A DNA stretch of 64,000 nucleotides from Bacillota bacterium (GCA_023439505.1 JAEXNR010000013.1:1-64000), one strand, 5' to 3'. Counted from the first letter of the stretch, positions 9,451 to 19,445 are shown. Translations and numbers: made by a program. The notes: generated from the letters alone by a model not told the origin.

Positions 9451-11256
9451 CTACTCCTGAATTCCCTTTTCCGTTCTCTCAAATGGTATCTTTAGAATTA
9501 CTCTGGTAAATTCTCCCTCCACAGATTCAATCTGGATAATGTCTTCTATGCTCCTGATATCATACAAAAGGGAAATTCTCATCACGACTGAACGGACACC
9601 AAATCCTGATTTTGCTTCCAGGGATTCCCCCCTCATAATCTTACGAATCACACTCTTTTTCATTCCGCTGCCATTATCCTCCACGCATAGTCTGGCGTAT
9701 GTTCCTTCCTCCGATTTGACAAGCTTTGCGGAAATTGTGATCAGAATTGGCTCTCCCATCTGTTTGATTCCATATTTAATGCAATTTTCAACCAGCGTCT
9801 GTATTGTCATCTTCGGAATCTGCAATTCTCTGACCTCAGGGTCTATATCATAGGTCACTCTGAGAATGTCCGGATTCCGGATCAGCGCGATCTCAATATA
9901 CTCCCGCGCAATTTCCAGCTCTTCCTCAAAAGACAGCATATCCTTTCCCTGATTCAGACAGGCGCGATAATACTTGGCAAGGGAATTAATCAGCTGGTTT
10001 GCGGAGGCTTTCTCTTCCACACTTACCAGAATACTGACAGCATTCAGCGTATTGTATAAGAAATGCGGCTTGATCTGATGATTAATCACGGACAGTTCCA
10101 GTCTTTTTTGAAGCTTCTCTCTTCGTTCCACTTCGCTGACCAGGGTTCTGATTTCCTCCATCATCTCGTTCAAGGCTCCGGAGATATCATCTGCCTCCGA
10201 ATAATATTTTTCTTTCGGGAATACACTGTCCAGATTTCCCTCTACTCCGATTTCGCGTGCTTTTGCAGCAATTTCCTCCAACGGTCCTGTTACCCGCTTT
10301 TTAATAATATAGGATGCTATTATAATAAATTCCATCGTTATAATCAGTACAAAGATTACCACAAACTCCACACTGGGCTGAAACAATGATTGATTTGTCA
10401 TGCCAAAGATTTCTCCCTGTATGCTTTCAAACTTTTGTGAACTATACTGATTGGTGAAAAGCACCTGCCACCAGTTATCCTTTGGCTGTTCCTGATATAC
10501 CAGCTCATCCCCATAATCATTCATCTCCAGGTCGTCCGGAAATGTTATGGTTTTTCCCATATCGTTTCTGATCAAAACACCATAATTCATCTCCTGTAAA
10601 TAGAAACTTAAGCTTTTTTGCATCTCATTGGGATCCAGAAAGAGGATCAGGTGCCCAAGCTGGTCCAGATTCTTCTCTGATCGGATACTTACCACCAGAT
10701 AAAAGGTATTGGGCTCAGGTTGTGTAAGGCTGTCATTGCCTATTCCCCAGTAAAAACTGCTTTTTTGTCTGTCATTTCCCAATTTCAACTGTCGGATGGC
10801 TGCTTTGGGATCATCATCATATACCGGTCTTTTATATTCGGATAAAATGTCATTCCCCAAAAAAATATGAATCGACTGAATTTCATTTCTCTCAGCCATC
10901 TTATGGATTAAGAAGGTACTGATTTTCTTATTCTTCCCCTCCCCCTGTCCTTCCAGAGCAGTTTGGAGTTCGTCTTCTATGATAATCTTGTAAGCGAATT
11001 TCCTGATATCTTCCAACTGAATATTAATAAAGTATGACACTGTGGTCAGAATGCGGCTGTTGTTGAGATTTTGCCGGTGCACCATCTCTTTCCCCGTTAT
11101 CATAATAAAAATAAGCATACCAAATAATAACGATATTGCCATGGATTTGATATAGCTTCCCAACAATACGCTTGTTATTGTTCTCTCTGCTCTTATGATC
11201 TTCTCTTTCTTAATTCTCAATCTCATAATTCTCACACTCTGTTTTCTTATATTCAT
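9451..11256 (-). CDS. YesM-type sensor histidine kinase
   Basis: 601 aa. An internal ATG at 11226 is an alternative start; neither has a strong ribosome site. A first membrane helix lies near residues 32-54. An extracellular sensor region follows, with a second helix at about 300-325. Then come a HAMP linker (KKRVTGPLEEIAAKAREIG), the His_kinase motif INHQIKPHFLYNTLN with phospho-His H398, and an ATPase domain with VENCIKYGI and GSGMKKS. The gene overlaps the end of the AraC-type response regulator and is its obvious partner. The pair probably senses beta-glucan oligosaccharide, perhaps via a binding protein, and controls the surrounding genes. Confidence 0.93.
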   Translation of the reverse strand: MNIRKQSVRIMRLRIKKEKIIRAERTITSVLLGSYIKSMAISLLFGMLIFIMITGKEMVHRQNLNNSRILTTVSYFINIQLEDIRKFAYKIIIEDELQTALEGQGEGKNKKISTFLIHKMAERNEIQSIHIFLGNDILSEYKRPVYDDDPKAAIRQLKLGNDRQKSSFYWGIGNDSLTQPEPNTFYLVVSIRSEKNLDQLGHLILFLDPNEMQKSLSFYLQEMNYGVLIRNDMGKTITFPDDLEMNDYGDELVYQEQPKDNWWQVLFTNQYSSQKFESIQGEIFGMTNQSLFQPSVEFVVIFVLIITMEFIIIASYIIKKRVTGPLEEIAAKAREIGVEGNLDSVFPKEKYYSEADDISGALNEMMEEIRTLVSEVERREKLQKRLELSVINHQIKPHFLYNTLNAVSILVSVEEKASANQLINSLAKYYRACLNQGKDMLSFEEELEIAREYIEIALIRNPDILRVTYDIDPEVRELQIPKMTIQTLVENCIKYGIKQMGEPILITISAKLVKSEEGTYARLCVEDNGSGMKKSVIRKIMRGESLEAKSGFGVRSVVMRISLLYDIRSIEDIIQIESVEGEFTRVILKIPFERTEKGIQE

Positions 11257-12265
11257 GAGGTGTCATCCCAAAATATTTCTTAAATAACTTTGTAAAATAA
11301 GTGGTATCGGTATAGCCCAGATAGTTGCACACTTCATAGATACGCATATTCTTTTCCTTTAACAGATACTTTGCCCTTTGAAGTTTAATTTTTGTAACAT
11401 AATTAAGAAAATTTTCTCCTGTCTCTTGCTTAAATAAGCTGCAAAAATAATTCTTGCTGATCCCGATTGTGTCGCTGACCATGGTCAAGCCTATTTTCTC
11501 ATCCACATGCATCACGACATACTGGCAGGCCTGTCTTACCACATTGTCCTTGTTTACCAGCATATATTCTTCCAGTATGGAAAAGATCCGTCTGATTTCC
11601 GACTCAAACTGCGTCATCAGCGCTGTCTTTGTCAGCTGCTTCTGCTGCTTCGGGATTAACACAGAGTCCAGCTTTTCCAGCTTATTGAGATTGCTGTATT
11701 TCTTATTCACTTCCTGAATAATCTCCTGAAGGATATAGGAGAAACGATAGCTGGTACCCTTAATTTCTCTGTCCCCATCCGCCTCCTCCAGGATAATCTC
11801 CTCAAGAAGTTCAAACGCCTTCTTGTCCGTTAATAATACGGCCTCGACTAACTTATTGTCTGTTTCTCTGGTGAAGCTCCCGTCCAATGTAACTGTGAGA
11901 TTCTTCTTGATCTGCTGCAGCGTATCTACAATCTGTCCCTCGGTGATGGGCTTTAAAATATACCCCATAACACCATATTTGATTGCTGTTTTGGCATACT
12001 CAAATTCGGCATAAGCCGTCAAAATAATGATTGCCTGCTTACCGTTTCCTTCTCTTACCCGTTTGATAAAATCCATTCCATTCATAATCGGCATCTCGAT
12101 ATCCGTTATAATCAGATCGATCCTATGATCTTCCAGCTGCTGTAATGCCTCTGTCCCATTCTGGGCCTCGCAAACCACCTGAAACTCAAGTTTCTCCCAA
12201 GGAATTAATTTCTTTAGCCCCATTCTGACAATCGGCTCGTCGTCCACAATCTGTACACTAAACAT
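11210..12265 (-). CDS. YesN-type AraC response regulator
   Basis: 351 aa from MFSVQIVDDE; this start follows AGGGAGG, and an in-frame 27-codon extension was dropped. The receiver domain (about 1-120) has acidic D8/D9, phosphoacceptor D55 in ITDIEMP and a conserved Lys in YILKPI. The middle region (about 130-240) is variable. The C-terminus (about 255-350) has two AraC helix-turn-helix motifs: ISKNYFCSLFKQETG and VCNYLGYTDTTYFTKLFKK. It overlaps the kinase gene. It likely activates the beta-glucan genes; candidate sites are described at 4483, 9408, 15404 and 16657. Confidence 0.94.
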   Translation of the reverse strand: MFSVQIVDDEPIVRMGLKKLIPWEKLEFQVVCEAQNGTEALQQLEDHRIDLIITDIEMPIMNGMDFIKRVREGNGKQAIIILTAYAEFEYAKTAIKYGVMGYILKPITEGQIVDTLQQIKKNLTVTLDGSFTRETDNKLVEAVLLTDKKAFELLEEIILEEADGDREIKGTSYRFSYILQEIIQEVNKKYSNLNKLEKLDSVLIPKQQKQLTKTALMTQFESEIRRIFSILEEYMLVNKDNVVRQACQYVVMHVDEKIGLTMVSDTIGISKNYFCSLFKQETGENFLNYVTKIKLQRAKYLLKEKNMRIYEVCNYLGYTDTTYFTKLFKKYFGMTPHEYKKTECENYEIEN

Positions 12266-12314
12266 TATAATCGCCTCCCTGTACCCTCTGTATCTGATTT
12301 CTCTTAAAACACAA

Positions 12315-12360
12315 GCCATAAAAGAATCCACGCTTTGGTATAACACGATTCCTTTATGGC
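12315..12360 (-). terminator. Hairpin between GH94 and regulator genes
   Basis: 14-bp arms gccataaaagaatc/gattcctttatggc with one G-T pair and an 18-nt loop. On the minus strand it is followed by ttgtgtttt. It probably ends or attenuates transcription after GH94, keeping regulator levels low. Confidence 0.6.
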
Positions 12361-12382
12361 ATTTATGTTCATCTTATCCTAT

Positions 12383-15310
12383 TTATTTAAATTTCATAGT
12401 TACATGATGTACTTTCCCATCATTTTGTAACGTAATTTCATTACCGGATATCTCTGTCTGATCCAGTGTAATCTGATAGCTGCTATCCTTCACCCTATAT
12501 AATCCTACCGGCTTCAGGATTGTTATATCATAACGTGCGGTCAGGTGTTTCAGGGTAAAACGCAGCTTTTCCTCTTCCTTGTTAAGCATAGGATTTAATA
12601 TCAGCTTGTCTTTCCTGTATCCAATTCCAAGGATCTCAAATAAAGTCAGTGCCATCCAGGTTGAGGTTCCACTCAAGGTAGGCCCGATGTTCTCTCCGGT
12701 CTGACTGTTAATATATTGGGTACACCAGCGGGGATTGCCGCATACTTTAAAAGGATTTTCCAGGGTATGATATGGCAGTACCAGCCCGACCATCCAATAC
12801 GCAAGATCTCTTAATCTTGCTGCCAGAACCACATCCTCCACGTTCTTGGAAGCCTTCACCATGGCGGCTGTTGCCATCATGGTAGCATGCTTGAAAATAC
12901 CGCCGTTTTCTCTGTCTCCGGGGAAATATTCTCCCGTCGCTGTAGACTTTGCCACCTTGGATAAATCGGTAGGACTCATAAGCGGGAAGCCATAAGGGCT
13001 GATAAGATAGGACTCAATCTGATCCAGCATAATGGAAATCTGCTCCTGGGTAGCCTCATCTGACAATACGGACCAGCTGAAGGAATTTAAAAAGTAAGTA
13101 CCCGGTATCTTCTCATCGCCGGAGAACCCATCTCCTCCTGCTCCCAGATAAACCGTTTTGTCCTCAAAGCGATTAAATAATACTCTGGCAAAGAAATCCC
13201 CTTTCCATGCATGATCCTGAAGATTCTTACTTAACCTGAGCTTCTCTTGCCTAATTTCACTTTCATATTCCGTATCACCTGTCTTATCTCCAAGCTCTTC
13301 CATATGGTTTAGGGCAAGCTTTAACAGAAAGCCATTCATAACACTTTCAGAATATTGATCAATCGGGCCGGTCATGGTTTCTTTCTGGGGACCGGTAAGA
13401 TAATCCGTATCCACCTTTAAACAATCATTCCAGTCAGCATAATCAATCAATGGCAATCCATGGTTTCCCACAGATATTTTTGCGCTGTAACGGATAATTG
13501 CCTTCAGGGTATCATACACACTTCTCTTTTTCCCATTGCTTTCCGGTATCTCAAACTGCTCTTTTAAGAAGCTGACATCTCCGGTGTACTGGACAAAACG
13601 ATAAACCGCCTGAATCAGCCAAAGCCCGTCATCCGACCACTTTCCCGCCTCTTTGCCCTTCCAGAAGAAATTATGGTAGCAATATCCGAATTCAAAGACT
13701 TTTTCAATCCACTCTCTTAATAAATCCTTGGTATATTCTACTTCCCCCATGGCTACAAAATAATACATGGATGCAAAAATATCCTGTATTTCCCGGAAAC
13801 CAATTTCCCGGTAACCCTTTTGTGTCAGATCAAAGGACCTTGATACAAAGGTTTGATACAATACCTGAAACGGTAAATTGTAATTAACATAGGTATTATA
13901 CTGCTCATTTTCCGAATACAGCTGCAAGTAAGAACGGTAATTATCATACCACTTTAATTGCTTCTCCAGTGCTTTATCCAACGCTTCCTGCAAAGAAAAT
14001 TTTGCATGCAGATTATTGATCTCTTCTTGAACGGTTTCTTTAGATACCACCGTATCCTTTAATTCTGAGATCAATCCCATATAATGATCTGCCGTAACCT
14101 CTTCGCGAGGTCCCAGCAGCAGCTGTTTTCCAAGTGCCAGAAATCCCGGTCCCTTGGTATTCAAACGATTGGACAGCTTCTTCAGACCCTGGGGACGATA
14201 CAGGCTGCCACTTCCAATGAACTCCCCATAATGGGTACCAAGTTCCGAAGGATATGTTTTTTCCCCTTTCTCATAAAACATCGCAGTGGAAAATCGAATA
14301 TCCCGGTTACAATACTCAGGATAATAATGGGGCAGATAGGCTAATAAATCTCCTGCCTCATTGTAAAGTACTCCCGATTCCATAATAACCGTGGAGTACA
14401 CAACATCCTCCATCAATGCCGGTGGGACAGCAGATGCTATCATACCGGTCAGAACAATCTTAATACGGCGCCTGCGGTCCGTGTTATTCTTAATATGAAT
14501 TCTCTGTACCTCTGTAGCGATGGGAAGTCCTTCATACTGAGGCAGCAAAAATATTGTTCTCGTAATGCTTAAACCGCAAGCCGTTGTATATTCTATCTGT
14601 GTATAATTCCTGGAATGCCGGCAGCGGGCGGTCATTATATTCGAATCCGTTACATCTGCGGAATAAAAGATTTGCCTGCCCTCTTCTACCAGGTAAAACT
14701 GCCGGTTGGCCGGAAATCCATTCTCCTCGGGAAGCATATCCCAACGGGTCGCCAGCACCTGGTTGGCAGCATGTGCCCGAAAGCTCCCTCCCCCAAAGCG
14801 GTCAACCACACTCTTGGGTGTGGACTGAAGCGGAAAAGAAAATCCGATCCGGTTGCCCAGAAGCATATTTGTATAAAAATGGACGCCGGGTGTGGGAGAC
14901 ATCAGATCAATGATATGATCCCCTTCTTCATTTAAACACCCTGCCCATTGCTTATATTCTTTGAGTCCGTTAAGTATCTTACTCCGGATCTCCCCATCCA
15001 GTGTTATACTGTGAACCTCTCCATGATCATATGCATAATATTCAATTTCATCCTTGTCCCAATGAATCTGAAAGAAATGAGACTGTGACACACTGAGGCT
15101 GTCAAAGAAAATGGCCAGTTCCTCCTGCTTATATAATTCTTTTAATGCAGGAACCTGATACAAAAACCTGCCCATGACAATCAGATTGTTCAGTCTGGCA
15201 TCAATGAACTGATAATCATAACATGCCGGTTCTGTGATCATGTCTCCAAAATACTCTCTTGCAAGGTTCTCCGGTTTTCCCAAAAGTTCTCTTGCCAATT
15301 GTTGATTCAT
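12383..15310 (-). CDS. GH94 glycoside phosphorylase (cellodextrin/laminaribiose type)
   Basis: 975 aa from MNQQLARELLG. This start follows GGAGGG; a 15-codon upstream extension was dropped. The N-terminal beta-sandwich half carries RFGGGSFRAHAANQ. The (alpha/alpha)6 catalytic half has ADWNDCLK, with D629 as the expected catalytic acid, then GEYFPGDRENGGIFKHA and GENIGPTLSGTSTWM for phosphate and sugar binding. No signal peptide is seen, so it acts in the cytoplasm. It would use phosphate to split imported beta-gluco-oligosaccharides into glucose 1-phosphate and a shorter sugar, saving ATP. It is longer than cellobiose phosphorylase (about 810 aa). Cellodextrin, laminaribiose or laminarioligosaccharide are all possible substrates. 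Confidence 0.88.
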   Translation of the reverse strand: MNQQLARELLGKPENLAREYFGDMITEPACYDYQFIDARLNNLIVMGRFLYQVPALKELYKQEELAIFFDSLSVSQSHFFQIHWDKDEIEYYAYDHGEVHSITLDGEIRSKILNGLKEYKQWAGCLNEEGDHIIDLMSPTPGVHFYTNMLLGNRIGFSFPLQSTPKSVVDRFGGGSFRAHAANQVLATRWDMLPEENGFPANRQFYLVEEGRQIFYSADVTDSNIMTARCRHSRNYTQIEYTTACGLSITRTIFLLPQYEGLPIATEVQRIHIKNNTDRRRRIKIVLTGMIASAVPPALMEDVVYSTVIMESGVLYNEAGDLLAYLPHYYPEYCNRDIRFSTAMFYEKGEKTYPSELGTHYGEFIGSGSLYRPQGLKKLSNRLNTKGPGFLALGKQLLLGPREEVTADHYMGLISELKDTVVSKETVQEEINNLHAKFSLQEALDKALEKQLKWYDNYRSYLQLYSENEQYNTYVNYNLPFQVLYQTFVSRSFDLTQKGYREIGFREIQDIFASMYYFVAMGEVEYTKDLLREWIEKVFEFGYCYHNFFWKGKEAGKWSDDGLWLIQAVYRFVQYTGDVSFLKEQFEIPESNGKKRSVYDTLKAIIRYSAKISVGNHGLPLIDYADWNDCLKVDTDYLTGPQKETMTGPIDQYSESVMNGFLLKLALNHMEELGDKTGDTEYESEIRQEKLRLSKNLQDHAWKGDFFARVLFNRFEDKTVYLGAGGDGFSGDEKIPGTYFLNSFSWSVLSDEATQEQISIMLDQIESYLISPYGFPLMSPTDLSKVAKSTATGEYFPGDRENGGIFKHATMMATAAMVKASKNVEDVVLAARLRDLAYWMVGLVLPYHTLENPFKVCGNPRWCTQYINSQTGENIGPTLSGTSTWMALTLFEILGIGYRKDKLILNPMLNKEEEKLRFTLKHLTARYDITILKPVGLYRVKDSSYQITLDQTEISGNEITLQNDGKVHHVTMKFK

Positions 15311-15363
15311 ACTCCCTCCATTCTGCCGAATCACAACAAGTTCCAACTTCGGCACTTTCGCAT

Positions 15364-15369
15364 ACTATA
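15364..15369 (-). promoter_or_regulatory. Candidate -10 box for the GH94 gene
   Basis: TATAGT on the minus strand, 54 bp upstream of the GH94 start, with no clear -35. Two 21-bp-spaced repeats lie just upstream of where the -35 would be. Confidence 0.35.
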
Positions 15370-15403
15370 ATGATAATACCTCATAATCCCGGTGAAATTA
15401 ACC

Positions 15404-15440
15404 TGACAATATTCCGATTAACCGTGAGAATATTCCGATT
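15404..15440 (-). promoter_or_regulatory. Direct repeats, 21-bp period, upstream of GH94
   Basis: Two copies of tgaSaatattccgatt (plus-strand sense) start at 15404 and 15425, exactly two helical turns apart. This is the usual geometry for AraC-family dimers. Related copies lie upstream of the GH5 gene. Confidence 0.6.
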
Positions 15441-15454
15441 TGACGGCATTTTTG

Positions 15455-16564
15455 TCAGGGATTGGCTTTAACGCGAAACCAGTTTCGTATCCACTGCCCG
15501 GATTCGCTCAAGTCTTTTTCTTCCCAGTCCGAAGTCTTCATACTGTCCGGTGCAATAACGCTGCTTGCTTCATCTTTATTGGCCAGATTCCAACAGATGT
15601 AGCTGATGCTATTATCATCCAGTAACGTAAGCCACTTTGTTGCCTCATCGAAATTATTTCCCCCATTTCCCGAGGCATCGCACATACCAAATTCACTAAC
15701 AAAAACGGGAAGACCTGACGCTATGCCATCTTGAAGTCTTTGCCGCAGCCAGTCCGTGTGCGTGGCTGCATAAAAGTGCAATGCATACATTACATTATTA
15801 TATTCTAACGGTGATATCGCTGCTTTGTCAATGTCCTGACTCCAATTTGTGGTACCCACGATGATAACTGCATTCTCCGCATTCTTCCTGATGACCGGAA
15901 TGACCTCCTCGGCATATCGCTTAACCCCATCCCAGGTAGCACTTTTGCAGGGTTCATTGCATATCTCATATATGACATTATCCCTGTCACTGTAGAGCTT
16001 TGACATCTCATCAAAAAATGCGATCGCCTCCTCCTTATATAGATTAGGATCCTCATCATTTAATACATGCCAGTCAATGATCACATACATGCCCAGCTCC
16101 GTTGCATAATCAACACCGTTTCTTATCAGCTTCTTAAGCTTCTCCTGGTTAATAAACGGCCTGCAATATCCCCCGCTCTCATCCGTATACATAGCAATTC
16201 TAATACAATTGGTATTCCAGTCATCACGCAGGGTCTTGAACGCATCATAGTTTACATAATCCGGAAACCAGGCAATCCCATGCGTTGACATCCCCATCAG
16301 CTGAAATGGAAGATCGTTACTGTCTATCAGCTTTGTTCCATCCACCCTTAACGCGCCATGCCGTGCAAATGGTCCTTCTCCTTCGGGTATGACCGGCGGT
16401 ATTGTTTCTTTGGGAGCATTTGTTGTCTGCACATCTCCCGATACTTCTACTCCTTCTGACGCAGGAGTTTTGACCTGTTTTGACTGGTTGCAGGCGATGA
16501 GTGATATCAGCATAAAGCCCAGAACGGCAATAGCGGTTAGCTTTCTCATAATTTGATATTTCAT
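15455..16564 (-). CDS. GH5 endoglucanase lipoprotein
   Basis: 369 aa. The start has AAAGGATGG nine bases upstream. The signal peptide ends in a lipobox LIAC (C25), then a low-complexity tether to about residue 62. The catalytic TIM barrel (about 65-365) shows GMSTHGIAWF, NCIRIAMY, VIIDWHVL, YEICNEP (acid/base E204), ALHFYAATH and VFVSEFG (nucleophile E291). This matches the GH5 cellulase group, which hydrolyses beta-1,4-glucan. Anchored on the cell surface, it would feed oligosaccharides to the importer. It is 144 bp upstream of GH94 in the same direction and has its own repeat-bearing promoter region. Activity on glucomannan or xyloglucan cannot be excluded. Confidence 0.92.
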   Translation of the reverse strand: MKYQIMRKLTAIAVLGFMLISLIACNQSKQVKTPASEGVEVSGDVQTTNAPKETIPPVIPEGEGPFARHGALRVDGTKLIDSNDLPFQLMGMSTHGIAWFPDYVNYDAFKTLRDDWNTNCIRIAMYTDESGGYCRPFINQEKLKKLIRNGVDYATELGMYVIIDWHVLNDEDPNLYKEEAIAFFDEMSKLYSDRDNVIYEICNEPCKSATWDGVKRYAEEVIPVIRKNAENAVIIVGTTNWSQDIDKAAISPLEYNNVMYALHFYAATHTDWLRQRLQDGIASGLPVFVSEFGMCDASGNGGNNFDEATKWLTLLDDNSISYICWNLANKDEASSVIAPDSMKTSDWEEKDLSESGQWIRNWFRVKANP

Positions 16565-16656
16565 TGTCTCTATCCATCCTTTCTTAATTACTGTTTTCCC
16601 CCGGATTTCTAAAACTATCTATATCATACCTGATCTTCTATCTTGTAATAACTGCC

Positions 16657-16690
16657 TAAAATTCTGATTTAGCAGGGGAATGTTCCGTTT
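16657..16690 (-). promoter_or_regulatory. Direct repeats, 21-bp period, upstream of GH5
   Basis: Plus-strand aaaattctgattt (16658) and gaatgttccgttt (16679) align with 21-bp spacing and resemble the aatattccgatt repeats before GH94. A TATGAT-like -10 lies at 16623-16628 on the minus strand. Confidence 0.45.
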
Positions 16691-16714
16691 ATCACCCCTT
16701 ATCTTCCTTCCATA

Positions 16715-16768
16715 ATAAAAAAAGGGACTTACCAGGAGGGTCCTATGATACCCTCTTGATAAGTCCTT
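16715..16768 (-). terminator. Rho-independent terminator of the mannoside operon
   Basis: On the minus strand a GGACTTATCAAGAGGGT stem pairs with ACCCTCCTGGTAAGTCC, with one interruption, and is followed by seven T. It lies just after the stop at 16785 and separates the mannoside operon from the GH5 gene. Confidence 0.88.
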
Positions 16769-16784
16769 GTTTGTTTCTTATTCT

Positions 16785-18296
16785 TTATTTACCTGCCAAA
16801 AATTCGTCTACCTGTTTTTGCTTTTCTTGTAATACCACATTAATACCGGAATCATCCATGGCCTTTATGAATTCATCTTTGTGTTCTTCAAAATTTAAAG
16901 AACCGGTATTAAATGCCCTCTTATATTGTTCCCACGTATTTTTGACAGATGCAATTTGATCAGCCACAGGAGTGGGATCAAATACCATACCAAGTAAATC
17001 AGAAGCACTTGCTTCTTCATTGTATTGTTTGAATTTTTCCCATTTATCCGGATCCTCATTATCCCACAGATAATTTAAGAACTGATTCTGGAACATCCAG
17101 TTTGCTCCGAGGGAATAGTTGCCGGTAACCTCTGTCTTGGTAATGACATGATCGGATACCTTCTGATAATGTGTACCTTCGATACCAAAGTTCATTAGAT
17201 TATTCAAATACTTATCTGTGTTCATCAGGTTAAGAAGCATCATAGCTCTCTCAGGATTTTTGGAAGTTCTTGAGATCGCCAGCATGGAGCCTTGTAAATT
17301 ACCGGTACGGATCTGCGGCCTGGTTAAATCCAACTGTATTAATTGCTTTTTGCGCGCTGCTGACAGTTCCGCATCCTTGCCCGGCTTTAACTGTTCTGAG
17401 GTACAAAAGTAATTATCATAGGAAGGTGCCTGCATCGCATCTTTGTTGATATAGCCAAGCTCCATCCATCGATAGGCAAGATCAAACATAGCAACACTTT
17501 CAGGAAGAAGATACTGATTTACCACTTTTCCATTTACATATGCTCCCGGTATATCACCGTCCCCTACGCCTTCATAACTGTATGTTGCACTGTAAGGAGA
17601 TCTGTTACCATCGGAGAAGAAGGGGATGACATTTGGTTCTTTTTCTTTGATTGTCTTTAACCAGGGCTCTATGTCTTCAATCTTCTTAATGGTTGACAAG
17701 TCAAATCCGTACTTATCCATAAGTGTCTGATCAAAGAGTAAGCCGAAATTGGAAGCTATTTCTTTATAAGTAGGAATGGCATAAACCTTGCCATCGACCC
17801 TTGCCCCATCCAGTACTTCCGCAGGTAATGCAGCTTTTAATTCCTGTCCGTACTGATCAATTAAATCGTCTAGTGGAAGGAATGCTCCTCTGGCTACGTT
17901 ACTGCCAAAAACCGTACCTCCCCAGCTGGCAGTAAAGATGATATCAAATTCCTCTCCCGAACTAATCATTAAATTCGGTTTCTGATCCCAGGTAGCCCAA
18001 TCCAGCTGTACAAGATCCACGGATGCATTGATCTTATCCTTCAGATACTTATTAATCTCTGCCTCGACCTTTCCTTCATCCACCTGCCCACTATCGGAAC
18101 CGGGAAAATAAATCGTTAATGTGACCGGCTCTAATTCCTTGTCAGCCTCCGGTGTAATCGTGGCTTCATCTGTGGTTTTGTCTGTTGTCTCCTCTGGTTT
18201 TGTTGTTGAAGTCTCCTCTTTTTTGCTGCTGCCACAGGAAATCAGTGATGCCATCAGCATCAACATCAGCAGTAAACTAATCATTCTTTTTAACAT
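16785..18296 (-). CDS. Sugar-binding lipoprotein with DUF3502 C-terminus (LplA type)
   Basis: 503 aa with lipobox LISC (C21) and a Thr/Glu-rich tether to about residue 55. The family 1 binding fold is followed by a C-terminal DUF3502-like part (about 325-503) ending DEFLAGK. It is the last gene of the mannoside operon, before a strong terminator and after a structured spacer (18329-18426). It serves the LplB/LplC-type permeases upstream. The ligand is probably a manno-oligosaccharide from the GH130/GH38 context, which is inference. The operon also has a second, differently anchored binding protein (20652-21962). Confidence 0.93.
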   Translation of the reverse strand: MLKRMISLLLMLMLMASLISCGSSKKEETSTTKPEETTDKTTDEATITPEADKELEPVTLTIYFPGSDSGQVDEGKVEAEINKYLKDKINASVDLVQLDWATWDQKPNLMISSGEEFDIIFTASWGGTVFGSNVARGAFLPLDDLIDQYGQELKAALPAEVLDGARVDGKVYAIPTYKEIASNFGLLFDQTLMDKYGFDLSTIKKIEDIEPWLKTIKEKEPNVIPFFSDGNRSPYSATYSYEGVGDGDIPGAYVNGKVVNQYLLPESVAMFDLAYRWMELGYINKDAMQAPSYDNYFCTSEQLKPGKDAELSAARKKQLIQLDLTRPQIRTGNLQGSMLAISRTSKNPERAMMLLNLMNTDKYLNNLMNFGIEGTHYQKVSDHVITKTEVTGNYSLGANWMFQNQFLNYLWDNEDPDKWEKFKQYNEEASASDLLGMVFDPTPVADQIASVKNTWEQYKRAFNTGSLNFEEHKDEFIKAMDDSGINVVLQEKQKQVDEFLAGK

Positions 18297-18328
18297 TGTG
18301 ACCCCCTTGATTTAGTAAGTTTATACTA

Positions 18329-18426
18329 GATCAGTATCGCTGATCGTTATCGGCCTGGTTTATAAGATACCAGCTCGGTTAATAATGATCAAATTGACCG
18401 CTCAACTTGATTGATGATTATTAACC
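18329..18426 (-). other. Structured spacer between permease and binding-protein genes
   Basis: Within 158 bp are three inverted repeats: gatcag/ctgatc (18329-18345), ctggt/accag (18355-18373) and ggttaataat/attattaacc (18377-18426). No T run follows. They probably shape mRNA processing or stability so that the binding protein is made in excess over the permeases. Confidence 0.55.
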
Positions 18427-18454
18427 ATACTGAAATTGATCCGCTATACTGATA

Positions 18455-19357
18455 TTAGCCTTTAATTGATCCTACTGTCAAACCTTCAATAAAATATCTT
18501 TGAAAAAAAGGATAGGCAAGCAGCATTGGCCCGACACCAATGACAACCATCGCAAATCGAATTCCCTGGGAAGGCGCATTCATCACCTCTATTGCAAGGT
18601 TTCCGCCTGCACCGGCCGCGATATTATTCTTTAAAAATTCAATATTCATCAGTGATTTATACATAACGAATTGTATGGTAAACAGATTTCTGTTACTGAT
18701 ATAGAGAAGACTGGAAAACCAGTCATTCCAATAGCCCAGTGTATTAAACAAACCTACGGTAGCCAGTACCGGTTTTGATAATGGAATAATAATGGTTTTA
18801 TAAATTCTGAATTCACTGGCTCCGTCCAATTTGGCAGCCTCCAGTAAAGATGCCGGAATCGTATTTTGAAAAAAGGTTTTCATAATCAAAACATTAAATG
18901 GAGTGATCAGGAATGGAACCAGCAAAGCAATGATATTATTATTAAAGTGTAATATTCTCGTATTAATAATATAGCTTGATACCAAACCGCCATTGAACAA
19001 CATTACAAAGAACACAATAAACGTAAATACTTTGTTACAGGGTAAGTCTTTTCTTGAAATAGGATAGGCATATAAGGATGTGATTAGTAAACTCAAAATG
19101 GTGCCGGCTATGGTGATTAGTATGGTTACAACATAGGAGTTCACTATGGATTTCGCATCGTAAAATATATATTTATATGCTTCAAAGCTTATTTCCTTAG
19201 GAAAATAGGAGAAACCATTTACCATTAATGACTGATTCTCCGTAATGGATACCATTCCCACAAGTAAGATCGGGGCGATACAAAGGATGGAGAAGAAAAT
19301 GAAAATCGTATGTAATATGATTTGGGACCATCTTAATTTTTTCTTTTTAGACTGCAT
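18455..19357 (-). CDS. CUT1 ABC permease, LplC type
   Basis: 300 aa, start after GAGG with six bases spacing. About six membrane helices, the first near residues 15-35. The EAA loop is LEAAKLDGASEFRIYKTIIIP. The C-terminus RYFIEGLTVGSIKG is the usual ending of LplC/YtcP-like subunits. It partners with the LplB-type permease 19446-20411, 88 bp upstream. Together they form the membrane channel of the mannoside importer. The ATPase must come from elsewhere in the genome. Confidence 0.93.
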   Translation of the reverse strand: MQSKKKKLRWSQIILHTIFIFFSILCIAPILLVGMVSITENQSLMVNGFSYFPKEISFEAYKYIFYDAKSIVNSYVVTILITIAGTILSLLITSLYAYPISRKDLPCNKVFTFIVFFVMLFNGGLVSSYIINTRILHFNNNIIALLVPFLITPFNVLIMKTFFQNTIPASLLEAAKLDGASEFRIYKTIIIPLSKPVLATVGLFNTLGYWNDWFSSLLYISNRNLFTIQFVMYKSLMNIEFLKNNIAAGAGGNLAIEVMNAPSQGIRFAMVVIGVGPMLLAYPFFQRYFIEGLTVGSIKG

Positions 19358-19445
19358 GATTAACCTCGTTTCTGCACTGCGATACCCCTGTCATGTTTGG
19401 GTTATTGCGCTGATATATATTTGACTGACTAATTCTTGTTCTTCT

